Origin: Pyrrhoderma lamaoense
Taxonomy: Eukaryota > Basidiomycota > Agaricomycetes > Hymenochaetales > Hymenochaetaceae
Reading direction: 5' to 3'
DNA length: 64,000 nucleotides
Assembly (NCBI GenBank): GCA_002794735.1
Contig: NBAZ01000008.1
Coordinates: 620,001-684,000 of the forward strand
Positions 37,197-49,884 of this stretch are shown piece after piece. The notes beneath the pieces were generated by a model. It was not told the DNA's origin, made no database searches, and was given only the letters and a program-made list of their open reading frames with translations. The translations under genes were made by a program, and so were the position numbers. Position 1 is the first letter of the stretch. Every line of letters starts with the position of its first letter.

Positions 37197-39357
37197 ACTC
37201 CCGAGCCCACCATATCGGGTATAAACACATAGACTATGGAAGTTTGCGAAATGAAATGTTTGAAACGGTGTGCTACGGACGATACATGAGGTATGATACA
37301 GAATGAAGGAAGCAACAAATTTACAGAAGCGTTGATCAGAACAAAACACAGTAGTAATGTATAATTTGTCTTCTTTTTTCCTTTTTTCTTTTCTTTTGGT
37401 GATCCTCCTTCACCTTTTCGCTTGAATCATATCATGCCCTTCGGTTTTAATATCTCACCCGGTATTCCATTAGTTTACAATTTTTCTATCTCTTAAAGAT
37501 TACATGTTTTCCCCTGCTTGTGCTACAACTGTATTTCGCTTTCCTTCCCTTTGTCCTCTGATTCAAAACTCATTTCAAACACAATGCACGACCTCCTTTT
37601 GGATTTGACGGTCCGTGAACGGACGTGGACTATCGCTCTTGTTCGCACCTACATGTACACCATCAGACATCCATATATTTTCATCTATCTTCTAGTCTCT
37701 ATATAGTACTTATCCATGTTACTTGTTTAAAACCTTTGCTTCTAACTACTTACCCGCTGCTTGTTCTCAGTTCCCGTGTCTCGTAGTTTTTTTTTTGATT
37801 CCATATTGTGACAGCTTCTTCCAACGATCATTTACGATTGACAGATATAGCTTCTATGAATGCCTCTGCAAGTGGTATGTGATCTTATAATGACCACGGG
37901 CACAAGTGGTCATCAATATTTATTGACTGTTTGATTTTCTTCCTTCCCTTTACTCTTCTCCCAATTCTGTTTGCTCTTACATGTAAATCAAGTTTATCTG
38001 GAATTTTTGTCCCGCACTGAATTTCACTGATTCGCTGTTATATACTTCTTTCCTGGGATCAAATTATCTTTGATCCTCCCCGCCTACCACGCTTATCCCA
38101 TCCCTCTTTGATATCGAAAAGAATATGCTACATATCTGTGTACCTTCTGCAATGGCGCAAGAATATACTTTTTATCAAGTTACCGTGAGTCTGTAATTTA
38201 TAATAAAAAGTAGAAAGAAAGAAAAGAAAGAAGGGAAAGAAAAAATTCCTACTACTAGTGCTAGTTCCTTGCAGACTCGGTCCTAAATTCCGAAATCGAT
38301 GTAGCTATTTTTTTTTGGCTCTGCTAGTTATGTAAAAGAACAAAACTACGTATGCGTGTGTAAAGATGGAGAAGACTTGGATTCCTGTGGAAATAAATAA
38401 AGCAGACGAGACAAGACATTGACAAAAATAAGAACGAAAAGTAGAGAGATCTTTAAAGATTCATGTTACCCCCCCCCCCCTCGAACCATAAGATTCCATA
38501 TGCCATGAGGTTCCAATACTCCCAAATACAACTAAATACAACTAATATTGACTTAAAGTTCTTTAGATCATTCATTCTTACATAGGCGAGATGAACGCAC
38601 TCAACCAAAGTGCTATTTCCGCCAGCATTCGTTACTTAGTCTCTGTCTACGCTAAAAGGACGAGGGTTCAAGAGGGAGGGAGGGTGGAACAGCCGTTTGA
38701 ATCCAGAAAAGGTAGCTGAACAATAAAATAAGTTTTGAAGAACCGGAAGAACAGAATTGCCCAAAATGGTAGTGGACACTTTGGTGAGAACCTTGGCCAC
38801 ACGATTTATTATTGAGACAAGGATTTTTTCTTTTCTTTCAAGTTTCACCGATCCTTTATCTTGAAGATTAATTATATTTAAGGTTGCAAGATTGTACATG
38901 TGCGCAGTAATGATGATACGCTGATGAAAAAAAAATGAGAACATTGAATCCTTTCAGTCAGGCTCTTCTTCCTTTCGCTTTTGTTTATCAGGGGAGGACA
39001 ATATATATATTTGTTTAGGGTTGTTGAAATTAGAACAATTAGAGACATGGTGCATAGTTATTTACAAAAACTATTAGACGCCCCCGAGGAAAAGAAGCGC
39101 AGCACTATGTGAGAATGTATAGTTGTACATTGTAGATTTCTGGTGGCCCCTAGACTCACGAAGTCAAAGGTAGTATACTTGGGTATACATACGTACGTAC
39201 GCATGCACTTACAGACCAGAGCATCGAGTCAGTATATCAGAATCTAGGGTACCAGATTTCAGTGGAGGAATCAACGGAGAAAATCACTCAGTCGAGTTCT
39301 TCCTCAATCATTTTGTATGGTGAAAAGAGGGAATATTATATTCGCTTTCTCGATACA
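37197..39357. other. Intergenic, between two convergent 3' ends
   Basis: The YTH gene and the TilS gene both end into this 2.1 kb. It is AT- and pyrimidine-rich, with a C run at 38469-38479 and a CATACGTACGTACG patch near 39190. Open frames at 37518-37706, 38636-38944 and 39262-39534 have no support; the last partly overlaps TilS antisense. Confidence 0.55.
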
Positions 39358-41581
39358 TCACTCCGAAGGGCCACCCGAGTAGGGTTCGAGAGTAGCCGTT
39401 GTGTCAAAAATCCGGATCCAGTCCATCCGAACAGGAGAAGAGTCACCAGGCGCTTCACTCGGCGCGACCCTCCTATTGTCCTCGCCCAACACGTCAAAAG
39501 CCATCGTGGTCACAACTTTACCCTCGGGCGATAACCGAGCGATTTCTAACTCCGTCTCTGGGTCACTTTCACCAGTTTTACTCTCCCCTGCACGCCTCGT
39601 GCATTGTCTTTGAGTCTCAATCAGGGAAGGAAGCTGATATCTTTCTTCAGAATCAAACTTGTTCAGATTGCCATGTATGACCTTGTCTTTGGTCCGTAAA
39701 ACGACTTTAGGAAGAAAGTATCTCGTATGAGGTATGAGAAGAATCCTGGTTCTTGGTGTTATCGGAATACCCTTTATTGAGTCGCTTTCCTGTTTTCTCT
39801 CTTTGATCAGCTGGTCCAATACGAAATGAGGAAGAAGCATTGGGCGAATTTGTACGCTGAAGCGACAGTCATATAGAACATCTACGACGGAATCGCCTGC
39901 TTCTGGACGGTGAGAGTCAAGCGCAAGAAGAATTTCCTGGGTGATATCAACCTCTAATGCATCAGAATTCTGATCCTTGTACCGTCGGATGGGGGGCTGA
40001 CGAGAAATTAGCCACCCTCGCTCATAATCGCCTTTTGTATCAGAATATTTGATGTTCCCTGCCTTATCAAAAGATACTGGTATCCAAAGGACACCACCTC
40101 CAGCAGCAAAGTTGCGCCGATTTGAGTTTACTGAGGAGAAAAATACTTCATCCGCAATCCTCTGTAGCGCAGCCGATCTTCGTCCAGCCTCGGCATTGCG
40201 TGAACCCCATGGGAAAGGAGAGACATATCTCAGGATTCGCCTTACAACATCCAGTCGGATAGAATTATCTACAATGCGAGAGAAGGGCCCGCTTGCCAAT
40301 AGAAGTGTAGACGTCGGAGAGGGCCGCAAACATCTCTTCAATTCTGTGCTGACTAGTTTCCGGAAGAGATGAACAAAACTGGTCTTTCTCAACAAGAGAG
40401 TATAAATACCTTTAAGGTCATTGTTCTCTACGTAAGTGGAGAGCCTTTGAACTGCTATTCGTAAATGCGGAACTAAATCAGGTCCAGAATTGAAACTATG
40501 CTTCTGCGCAGGAAAGTCGGCAGAGACTTTAGCGGCCATGGCAAAAAGTGTCTTGCTTCCCGACGCTAACCCTTCCTGGAATACAATTTCTGTGAGTTCG
40601 AAGGTCCATACAAAAGGTGGGATATATCCTATACCAGTGTCTCTGTACTTCCGGTCTTGAGCGCATGCCGAATATGATTTCGCAAAGCCACGCCGGGTTG
40701 AGAGTTTGAGGGATCTACAACGTAGTCTAATTTATTTTCTCGACAAGTTGCGAGAATTCTTTCCTGAGTAAAAGATGAATGACGATGCTTGTTAAGTTTG
40801 ATATGTAACACTCCTTTAGACTTGAATTTCACCTTTGGCACCTTAAGTAACGGCCTGATTACCCAGCGATTCATGCCATACTGCCCAGCCCAGCCAATAT
40901 CGTTTGGACCATATCCAAAACCCATTCCCCAAGACGACTAGGGCGCATACCTGCAGCACCAATTATACCACTACCATTTGCAAGTCGAAGAAGAGCCGTT
41001 TCTACTTGGTCGTCTAAGTGGTGCCCAAATGCAATAGTGTGAATGTCCTCCTGAAGCATAGCTTTGAAAAGAAGGTGATATCGTGATTCCCTAGCTAGAC
41101 TTTCAAATTTCCCGGTGGGGGAGAGGGGAATAGATCTTTCCCCATGGTATTTTAAGGATTAAATGTTTAACATCGAGTAATGCAGCAAGATGAGCACATT
41201 GCTCCGTCATTTCGCTTGAGCAAGATTGAAGGTCATGATCAATGGTTATTGCAACAACAGACTTGGGAATATGTCTTGAGTTTGGGTTACTCCTCATTAT
41301 TTCCTTTAAGAGATACAGAAGACATGTGGAGTCGGGTCCCCCAGAGAATGCAACAGCTATTTTCTGTTAGCTTGTAGCTTAACGGACTCAATAAATCGTT
41401 GATACTTACCTATTTTATGGTTTGAAGTCGACTGAGGGACACATTCCTCAAAATACGACTTGAATTCATTTGTGGTTAAGGACGATACCTGTCGTGAATG
41501 AGTTCTCCCGTAGCTTTGCAAACATGTTGGCCAGAGAGCCGAGTTGTAACCCCATAATGACAGTAACAACCCCTTTGGCAT
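39358..41581 (-). CDS. tRNA(Ile)-lysidine synthetase, PP-loop family, probably mitochondrial
   Basis: A TilS-type enzyme that ligates lysine to C34 of the AUA-decoding tRNA-Ile; in fungi it serves mitochondria. The start at 41581 gives a basic leader. The PP-loop is KIAVAFSGGPDSTCLLYLL, followed by AITIDHDLQ, LILKIPWG, FESLARESRYHLLF, HTIAFGHHLDDQVETALLRL, GIIGAAGMRPSR, WGMGFGYGPNDIGWAG and NRWVIRPLLKVPK; after an intron come RILATCRENKLDYVVDPSN and RNHIRHALKTG. A C-terminal domain of about 390 residues ends GGPSE at 39358. Three one-base breaks must be bridged, in G and C runs at 41140-41143, 41117-41121 and near 40927-40932. Because conserved blocks flank each break, assembly error is more likely than decay. 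Confidence 0.88.
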
Positions 41582-41816
41582 CTAGCTCTGCATCTCGGAG
41601 AACTCTGCGATTTATAGATGAGTGCACCAAAAGTACTGAACTTTGATGGTAACTGTACTAGCACTAGTGAGTGATTCTAATCGAATTGATGTCACAAGTC
41701 ATGATCTTCGGATGCGATCAACCACACTTCTTCTCTCCTCACCATATACACCTGCAGTTGTCGACTGCTGAGTCCTCTGCAAATTTTGCACTCATATACA
41801 GAGATTGAAAATAAGT
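41582..41816. promoter_or_regulatory. Shared divergent promoter, TilS and ARPC1
   Basis: Only 235 bases separate the two start codons, so the two genes must share upstream control sequence. It contains pyrimidine-rich patches near 41730. No specific factor site is claimed. Confidence 0.6.
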
Positions 41817-43246
41817 ATGGCCAGTCCTGAAGAATACTCAATTGCCCAAATTCCGATTACCGCCCATTCATTTAGTGCAGATCGCACCGGTAAGCATAAG
41901 TCCTCAGACTTTTGTAAAAGTGAACTAAATAACTATCGTTATGAAAAGAGGTTTGCCTTAGTTTGAACTCTAATGAAGCACAAATTCTTCGTAGACAAGG
42001 ATCCGAATGGAAGACAATCGAAACGTTAGCTGAGGTAAAGATTTGGTTACTCATATTAATTTGGGCATGTACCATACTCATGTTATACATCCAATTTAGC
42101 ATGATAAAGTGATCACATCTATTGACTGGGCCCCCAATTCAAACCGTATCGTTACAGCATCTCAGGATCGCAATGCTTATGTATGGACTCAATCCCCAGA
42201 CCCCCAGACGGGACATATGATCTGGAAGCCAACTTTAGTTTTGCTTCGTATTAATCGTGCCGCTACTTTCGTGCGCTGGAGTCCAAATGAAGACAAATTT
42301 GCCGTTGCGAGCGGTGCTCGGTATGTATACTTTGTTACTAGATTGTCTTTCGCTCAAGAATGTGGAGTGTAGTGCAATCGCTATATGTTCTTTTGATCCA
42401 GAGAGTGATTGGTGGGTATCACGACAACTCAAGAAGCCCATTCGCTCTACTGTGCTTTCAGTTGATTGGCATCCGAATAATGTCCTCCTCGCAGCAGGAA
42501 GTGCAGATATGAAGGCCCGCGTTTTCTCTGCTTACATCAAAGATGTTGACAAGAAGCCACAACCCTCAGTTTGGGGTGAAAAGCTACCATTTAATACATT
42601 GTGTGGAGAGTACGCAAGTCCTAGCGGCGGTTGGGTTCATGGTGTAGGGTTTTCACCGTCAGGAGATGTATTGGCGTTCGTTAGTACGTGATATTAACTC
42701 CCTCATGTCGTATTAACATTTATCAAAATCACATCAGGCCACGACTCATCAATCACTATCGTTTATCCTGGTGAACAAGCTATCTACAACATCAAGCAAT
42801 CCACTCTTCCATTTGTATCTTTATGTTGGACTTCAGAAGATGCTTTAGTGGCTGCAGGCCATGACTGTCAGCCGATACTATTCCAGGGTTCTTCAGCGGG
42901 CTGGAAGGCAATCGGCAGTCTTGATGATACAACCGCTCCCAAGTCATCCGGAGTCGGACGCGCATCCCCCGTTGGTCGCTTAAATAGTGCTGCATTCAAC
43001 ACTTTCCGCAACGCGGACATGCGGGGGCAGTCAGGTGCCCCAGGTTTACCTGGCGGCGGTGGATCAGGGGACTCAGAGCTGCTAACGGTCCATCAGAATA
43101 CGATCACAAGTGTTCGTCCTTACGAAGGAGCCCCCGGAGCAGTTTCGCGAGTAAGCACTAGTGGTGTTGATGGGAAACTAGTCATCTGGCATGTTGCAGC
43201 TGCAGGTGGAGGTCTTACCACTCGCATGAATGCTTTACGTGTCTAA
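41817..43246 (+). CDS. ARC40: Arp2/3 complex subunit 1 (ARPC1/Arc40)
   Basis: A WD40 subunit of the Arp2/3 actin-nucleating complex at cortical patches. The start at 41817 reads [20 protein letters not shown]. Blades show [71 protein letters not shown] and [18 protein letters not shown]; the last contains [12 protein letters not shown]. The splice after SGAR at about 42320-42381 uses the acceptor in GTGTAG and gives [15 protein letters not shown]. The insert between blades 6 and 7 is Gly/Ser/Asn-rich and holds the usual ARPC1 arm. The frame is intact. The 3' end lies 101 bases from the DAD3 3' end. Confidence 0.95.
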
Positions 43247-43347
43247 TAATGTTACATGTAATGGTACAAGACTGGTTTACAATAAATATTATGTATCTTT
43301 AACCACTATAAAGAAGTGTCCCAAAATGGTTCCGACTCTTAGCAGAG

Positions 43348-43786
43348 CTATCGCTGAACTGTGATGTCAGCAGTCTCGTCGAATGATACAGAGTCTTCAG
43401 AAACGGGTTGTTCATTGATTACTCCCCACACGGACGCTTTGAACTGAGATATCTAAGTGAGCATAGAAGCGGGGCTAAGGATGATATCTCTTACCAAAGT
43501 TAGCACAAGTCCCATCTTCGTCTCCAATACTCGTAATTCGCTTAGAAGTCGTTTATCAGGAGTATCGCTCAATTGACGCGTCTTTGCGACAAGCTACATG
43601 AACAAGACCGACATTACTGTCTATCCAGAAAGTGTTTGTTGTGATGAAGTTGCACTCAACGACTTTTACATGTTGCGAAAGCTTTGCGTACTCCCAGAGT
43701 ACGTCAGATTCGAGAGTTGATAACGCAGGATGTCCCTCGTATGGATTCAGGTCAAAGATCTCGTTTCCAATATCTGTGTTGCTCAT
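43348..43786 (-). CDS. DAD3: DASH/Dam1 complex subunit Dad3
   Basis: A small coiled-coil subunit of the DASH kinetochore ring that couples chromosomes to microtubules. The start at 43786 reads MSNTDIGNEIFDLNPYEGHP, then ALSTLESDVLWEYAKLSQ, an intron, LVAKTRQLSDTPDKRLLSEL, RVLETKMGLVLTL, a second intron, and FKASVWGVINEQPVSED ending at 43348. The NPYE.HP and LE..VLWEYAKL blocks are the Dad3 signature. It is about 90-95 residues, the normal size. The last codon of exon 1 is ambiguous between a GTAAAA and a GTCGTT donor, which changes two residues. It lies tail to tail with ARPC1. Confidence 0.9.
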
Positions 43787-45554
43787 TATTATTATAAGTG
43801 TGCGTGATCATGGCTGGAGAGTTTCCGCAGATCTTGGAAATAAATAGATTATGTAATACATTGATCAAGCGATTTAATGCGACAATTTAAGCACTAGTAC
43901 TCTAGAGCTAGCCTGTCTATTTACCTACTAACTACTCACTATTTTACCTTTTGATGTCGATTGACGTTTTGTTGATTGTGTAGGGTTGGGTTTTAAGATT
44001 AATTTTTTTTTCTCAATTTTGTTCTTTTGTCGTGTCGTTTTTGTTCTTGGTGTACGAAAGTAGAAGGAAAGAAGAAAAAGAAAATAATACCCTTTTGTTT
44101 CTGTTTTGTGATTTGTTTCTAAGGGTGAACAGAAAGAGGCATACTTACTTCGGTCTTTAACATGCACACACAAACCTTCGGTACTGGACCGTTCGGGCGC
44201 TGGTCGACATCTTTTACATGGGTAACGTTTATCGTTCTACCTCCCAACCCCACCATCCCCGTTTCCCGCTTGACTCTTGACTTAACGCCCTCCCCTTACA
44301 ACACATACATACATAAAGTCAAGAGGATCTTGATCTTGAAAGTCTCTGAGACTTACGTACTTACCCTTCGGTCGTATACTCGAAATCTTCTTTTCGTGTT
44401 TCTTATTTGGGACGTTATAATTCTTTCTTTCCTTCTTTTTCATCGTTTTCATCTTTCTCTAATCATTCTTTTCTCACTTTTCGTTTTTCGTCCTTCTTTT
44501 CTTTTGATTTCTTTTCTTTATTGTAGTACTACCTCTATCTTTCCTCCCATACTACTTTCTTCCCTTTTACAAAGCCTTTTCAACAAGAAAACTCATACTT
44601 GACCCCTCTCCTCCCCTTGTGTTTTCTTCGTATATGTATATGTGTTATTGTGAGTTTGGGCTTTATTCGACTCTTTCAACCCATTAAAGTCGATATCCGA
44701 GTCCCGTTGGCCAAAAACAAAGGATCTGACTACCCTACTTGAATCCTGTTAAAAGATATCTAGATTACTATCGCATACTTTGGCTTTGGACAAGGGTATC
44801 AAACGCCTTGAAGGAAAGTTCGTGAAAAAGTAGGACTGACTGAACAAGGTAAAAATGACGAGAGATGTACCTATATAAGTATATCTATCAGTTTGATCAA
44901 CTTGTACGTACCTCTAGAATCCCTATCAGATAGTAGTGATATAAGTGGGGAAATCATTAGATAAAGTACGGAAGTCCGAAGAAGACTATGTAAGATGTCA
45001 TAAACATCAGCTTTGTATAGTTCTCAATATCAGTATCGGACATGGAGCTAGAAGAAGCTACCCCCTGAGTCCGAAGAAGTTACTTTATAGAATTTTGTTC
45101 TTACATGACTGGGGAGTATCGTATTTCCGTAGATGGGTACTAAACGCACAAGCAGTACATATGTTATGGATTTGAAGTTGCTTGGTTAATCAAAAATTGA
45201 TAAGGTATATTATAGCATTGTCGATGCATAATTCATTTTCTTTACATTATGATTATCTCTGGATAATTGATCTCTTTTCAATTATTATTAGTGAAAATAT
45301 AGTATAAGCTAATTATCCAATTAAATGTACAGAGCTAATCTAGACACCGTGTAATGAATGTGCAGCTGACTCTGCTGAGTTTCAAATCAAAGCCCCTCAT
45401 GACCTTTTCTTTTTGTATCATTCTCACCCCTTCTGCTATTTCGGAGGGATATCAATAGCAGACCGGAATTATATATAAATTGAAAGCATCTTTGTACTGA
45501 TATCAAGCTAATTGTTCTCATAAGTTTTTACAACTGAGTGATCCGATTATCATA
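43787..45554. other. Intergenic, divergent promoters of DAD3 and DUF1479 gene
   Basis: DAD3 (-) and the DUF1479 gene (+) both start outward from this 1.8 kb. It holds long T- and C-rich tracts between 44.3 and 44.6 kb. The open frame at 44162-44602 is a shadow of the pyrimidine tract. AT-rich sequence fills 45.2-45.4 kb. Confidence 0.55.
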
Positions 45555-47405
45555 ATGGAAACTAAGAGATCCCCTGAGCTACTGCTCAAACCGACACAAA
45601 TCCTTCCACAACGCTTTGCTGATCTCAAGCGTAGTCTCTTACCACAAGACAAGGAATCCGAGGAGCGTCTAATCGCTTCCTGGAACAAATTACTCGTCAA
45701 CCTAAAGGAATTAAACGAAGAGATCAAGAAAAATGGATCTAATGTAAGATTATCGAATTGTCTCTTTCTACAGACGAAAGTTAATAAAGGAACTAAGTCA
45801 TCCCACAGGTTGAATTCTCTGATCTGAAAAACCTTTCCCCTACAGATATTGAAAACATTAAGAGACGGGGATCGGTTGTGATAAGAAATGTCGTGGATCG
45901 AGAACAAGCATCTAGCTGGAAGAAGGAACTAGAGGACTTTGTTAAAGTGAATCCAGTCGAAGGTAGGACATTCCCAAAATCATGTAACAAAAAGGTACTA
46001 AATCACAGATGTAGGTGTGCCAGAGGAAGACAAGCAATTTTTCCAGCTTTAGTAGGTCCTTCTGCCTTTATTAATTGTTCAATCCAATATGCCATCGAAA
46101 GAATTGACCTACGGACTGTAGCTGGACTAAACCACAAGTACAAGCGCGTTCCCATCCCAATGTTTTACAGCTAGGCATCTGGCTCAATAACCTTTACCGC
46201 TTGAAGACGGGTGTATTAGAAACCAATGACGACAAGTCAAAGGGTGTTGATCTGTCTAAACCCTTAATATACGCTGATCGGTTTAGGATAAGGTATAGAT
46301 AAGAGTAGCGTAGAAGTACAACATACATGCGGCTGACGTCAGTTAGGCACCCTGGAGTACAGTGGAACGCACATCCGCCTCATATAGATGGCGGAGGAAT
46401 TGAGAGATGGGTACGAGTTTTTGAGCTCTTTTGCTTTGACTGTTCACTAAGATAATATAATCCATAGGAAGACCCAAAGTTCAGGAGCTGCTACAGTGAT
46501 ATTCTGAATGGCAACTGGGAGAGACATGACCCATATGAGCTCATGGGGAGGCTTGATGCCAAGATCTCTTTATACGGTCGACCTAATCAAGTAAAGAATC
46601 CCATAATTTGATTTGTCCCCATAGACTCTAAGTCTGACAATACTGATAGGCAAGCGTATTTCGAACTTTTCAAGGTTGGCTAGCATTGAGGTATGTAGCC
46701 AATAATATCCTTTGTGACAATAAAAAGACAAAGGTTGTTTGTAGCAAAACAGCACCGACTCAAGGTACTTTGGAAGTCTTTCCCGATGTGCTCCTCTCGA
46801 GTGCATACCTGATACTTCGTCCATTTTTCCGACTAAAGGAGGGCGTGAAGCCCGAGAACCAGTTGGATTCGGATAGCTGGGAGCTTGGTATGTTAAGATA
46901 TTAAATGCCGTATCATGGGTTGCATTTTTTAATCTCTTCATTGTAGATGCTTCTACCAGTGAGTTTCCGGGAATATTTGCGAGGGAGGATGGTTACTTCG
47001 GGCCCCGTCTGACTCCAGATAGCCATCCACATCTTAGACTTGAGGAGAATATGATCCCTGTTCCATCCGTGCAGCCAGGAGATATGGTATTCTGGCATTG
47101 TGATGTCGTGCACAGTGTTGAGCGAGAGCACACAGGAAAAGAGGATTCCGCAGGTATATCAAAGTAATGCTTATGTGCATTTGTCATATACTGACTCTTG
47201 TGACCATCTAGTTATGTATATCCCTGCAGTGCCACTCACACCCCAGAACCTAGAGTACATACAAAGACAAAAGGATAGCTTCCTTAATGGAACAGTGCCT
47301 CCAGATTTCCCGAAAGGAGCCGGAGAAGCAGGGTTCGTTGGGGTTGGGAGAGAAACCGATATTATCGGAGACGCAGCAAGGAAAGCATGGGGACTTGCGT
47401 ACTGA
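45555..47405 (+). CDS. DUF1479 2-oxoglutarate/Fe(II) dioxygenase-like protein
   Basis: A member of the DUF1479 family (cupin-fold, Fe(II)/2-oxoglutarate type; YbiU-like). The substrate is unknown. The start METKRSPELLLKPTQILPQR leads to FADLKRSLLP, RRGSVVIRNVVDREQASSWK, VPEEDKQFFQL, SKPLIYADRFRIR, GVQWNAHPPHIDGGGIERW, WERHDPYELMGRLDAKI, VFRTFQGWLAL, SSAYLILRPFF, REDGYFGPRLTPDSHPHLRL and QPGDMVFWHCDVVHSVEREH. The H-x-D in PPHIDGG and the histidine in DVVHSV are the likely iron ligands. The end at 47405 reads GLAY. About seven introns interrupt it. It lies 392 bases from GTR1 on the same strand. Confidence 0.88.
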
Positions 47406-47797
47406 GCCGTATTGTATAGATCCGAAAGTAGTTAAAGTGATTCAAGTGTTTATATCTTCAGTCACAGATAATGAAGTACAAGACTACGAGTATTACAGAT
47501 CCAGTAACGTATAATAGGAGTTTTTATTACCGAGTCCAGATACAAGAAGCACAGTATAGTTAAAAAAAACTCAGCTTCAGCTTCAAAGAAGTGCTAGATT
47601 TTATGATTGGAGTGATTATGAACGAATAAGAGAGAATTGGTATCTAGAACACTAGTCATAAGCGTGGTGATACCTGTGACTACGCACGTCGCTACGAGTC
47701 ACATGCACAATTGTCACACCTAACATCACAAGTGACATTATTATTTATTAACTCTATGACTTTCTCTTCTTGAAACGACATCTCATAAGACTCTAAA
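47406..47797. other. Intergenic, DUF1479 gene to GTR1
   Basis: This should hold the GTR1 promoter and the 3' end of the DUF1479 gene. It is AT-rich with an A run near 47561. The open frame 47287-47514 is a shadow running off the DUF1479 gene. Confidence 0.5.
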
Positions 47798-49052
47798 ATG
47801 AAGAAAAAGGTTTGTCAAGGACTTGAAAAAGGGGTAATCTCAATTCAACACTCATAAAACTTTATATTGAATAGGTGCTCCTAATGGGTGCTTCGGGTAG
47901 TGGCAAGACGTCTATGCGTTCAGTCATATTGTACGCGTCTTGCCATTGAAACAACTTGTCCAGGGGAATGACCAGACAGCTCATTATAGCTCAAATACAC
48001 CAGCTCCTCTTACATCTCGTCTCGGTGCAACTATTGATGTTGAACAGAACCATGTTCGCTTTCTCGGAGATCTCATCCTCAACCTTTGGGATTGTGGTGG
48101 ACAAGACTCATTTATGGAGTCCTATCTGACTGGACAGAGCAGCACTATATTCCAGAACGTGGGGGTACTCATATACGTATTCGACGTAGAGTCAAGAGAA
48201 ATGGACAAAGATATTCAGTACTACAGGGACTGTTTAGACGCCCTGCAGAAATATAGCCCTGAGGCAGCTATGTTCCTTCTCGTGCACAAATTGGATCTTG
48301 TTCGACACAATAGGAAGAGTGTACTAGAGAAGAAGACGAAGGAAATACAGGAAGCAATTGGTGACGTTGCAATTACGGTTTTTGGTACAAGCATATACGA
48401 CGAAAGTCTGTATAAGGTGTGTTCTCCCATAGTGACCTAGTTTTATATAACTCAGATCAAAATAAACTTCTAGGCCTGGTCTCGAATTGTACATACACTT
48501 ATACCGAATGCTGCTATTCTTAGTAAACACCTTACAACTTTTGGGGAAGCTTGTAATGCGACAGAAGTTATCCTCTTTGAACGAACGACGTTCCTCGTTA
48601 TAGCTACCTCTGAACAAAAGTCGACAGGGACGGAAGCTCCGAAGGGGATTAACGAGTCAAAGGATCATACGTTAACGTCTGATCTTACGTCGGAAACTAA
48701 TGATCCGCATCATATGCATCCAACTCGATACGAGAGGACTTCAGAATTGATCAAAGCGTTCAAGCACTCGTGCCTGCGAACACGCGAGGAATTCAAGTGC
48801 TTAGATATGGAGTTATCAGAGTATACAGCTGTTCTTGATGAATTAACCAAAAATACTTATATCATGGTTATTGTACACGATCCAACGATAGGTACGATAT
48901 TTTCCCCTCTTATTCCCGGTTTTAGGTGTTTCTGGGAGGTGATAACTCATTTTTTTCGCTTCTTTTATAACATAGAAACGGCTGCCATAAAGATCAATAT
49001 TCGTCTTGCCCGACAGAAGTTCGAGGAGCTCCAGGCTGACTCTATAAGCTAA
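47798..49052 (+). CDS. GTR1: Gtr1/RagA GTPase
   Basis: A Rag-family GTPase of the EGO complex that reports amino-acid supply to TORC1 at the vacuole. The first exon is only 12 bases (47798-47809, MKKK) and joins at 47875 to VLLMGASGSGKTSMRSVI, which holds the P-loop GASGSGKTS. Switch regions follow: RLGATIDVEQNHVRFLGDLI, NLWDCGGQD, VLIYVFDVESREMDKDIQYY and LVHKLDLV (the HKLD base motif takes the place of NKxD). FGTSIYDESLYK is the G5-like part. The roadblock-type C-terminal domain runs from AWSRIVHTLIPNAAIL to FEELQADSIS. The frame is intact over about five exons. The partner Gtr2 is not in the window. Confidence 0.95.
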
Positions 49053-49884
49053 GTTCCTTAATAGTTTAGATGTCCAGCTTGAAACTCTTATTCTCTATTA
49101 GGTATTAGTACTTCATTTCTTACCCGTTCGTAATGTACATGTACATGTATGATCTCAATCTACTATATAATAAACTATTATTGGCTTTTAATTGACTACA
49201 AGCAGCTACAGCAGTTGATATTCTGATAATTGCACGATTAAGAGTATCGCAGATTTGATGTTATCGTCTTTGCTTTAGCTTGTATCATTGAACACTCTAC
49301 TAGGAAGGGATAAACTACTATCTCCATAAATAGGCAACTGAAGCGGGTTAAGTACCAGCTTGTGCTATATGCTGCCCTTGAACGGTCTCAGATGTGAAAT
49401 ATGTGTATTAATTGATGTGGATCACGGAATATAATAAATGACAGCATTGATCTCGATCTGCAGGGGTGCTCATACAACTTTATATACAAAAGATTAATTG
49501 TGAAATATACCGGACGCCACAACTCACTCACTAAAGGCTATCTCGTAGACCCTTTTCTTGGGTATACACGTAAATTTGATATCATATGTACAGATGCATG
49601 TAGAAAGGCTTAATTTACAGCTTTATAATTTGTGTCCGTGGGAGTATATGTATTGCATCTCAGACTTGATATTTTGATCAACAGAGAATAGTAATAGGTC
49701 AACCTATCATGCACAGAACGGATCATTACCCAAGTAGACAATCATCGAGAATGTATTTTGCTCTCTACTCTTCCATCATCCTAGCAGTAAGACACATATA
49801 AGGGTACAACAAAACTCAGATACTCTATACGATAGATAATTTTTATTTTCTCGACCTGTAGGAGGCACCACCTCGGCAGTTGCT
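49053..49884. other. Intergenic, convergent 3' ends of GTR1 and MAK21
   Basis: Both flanking genes end here. It is AT-rich, with a TGTACATGTACATGTA dyad near 49135-49150. No coding or RNA feature was seen. Confidence 0.55.

Noticed and set aside
39262..39534. Plus-strand Arg-rich frame
   Set aside because: It is antisense to the TilS C-terminus and not supported by splice sites.
44162..44602. Plus-strand hydrophobic frame that resembles a membrane protein
   Set aside because: The hydrophobicity comes from a long T/C-rich tract; there is no family signal.
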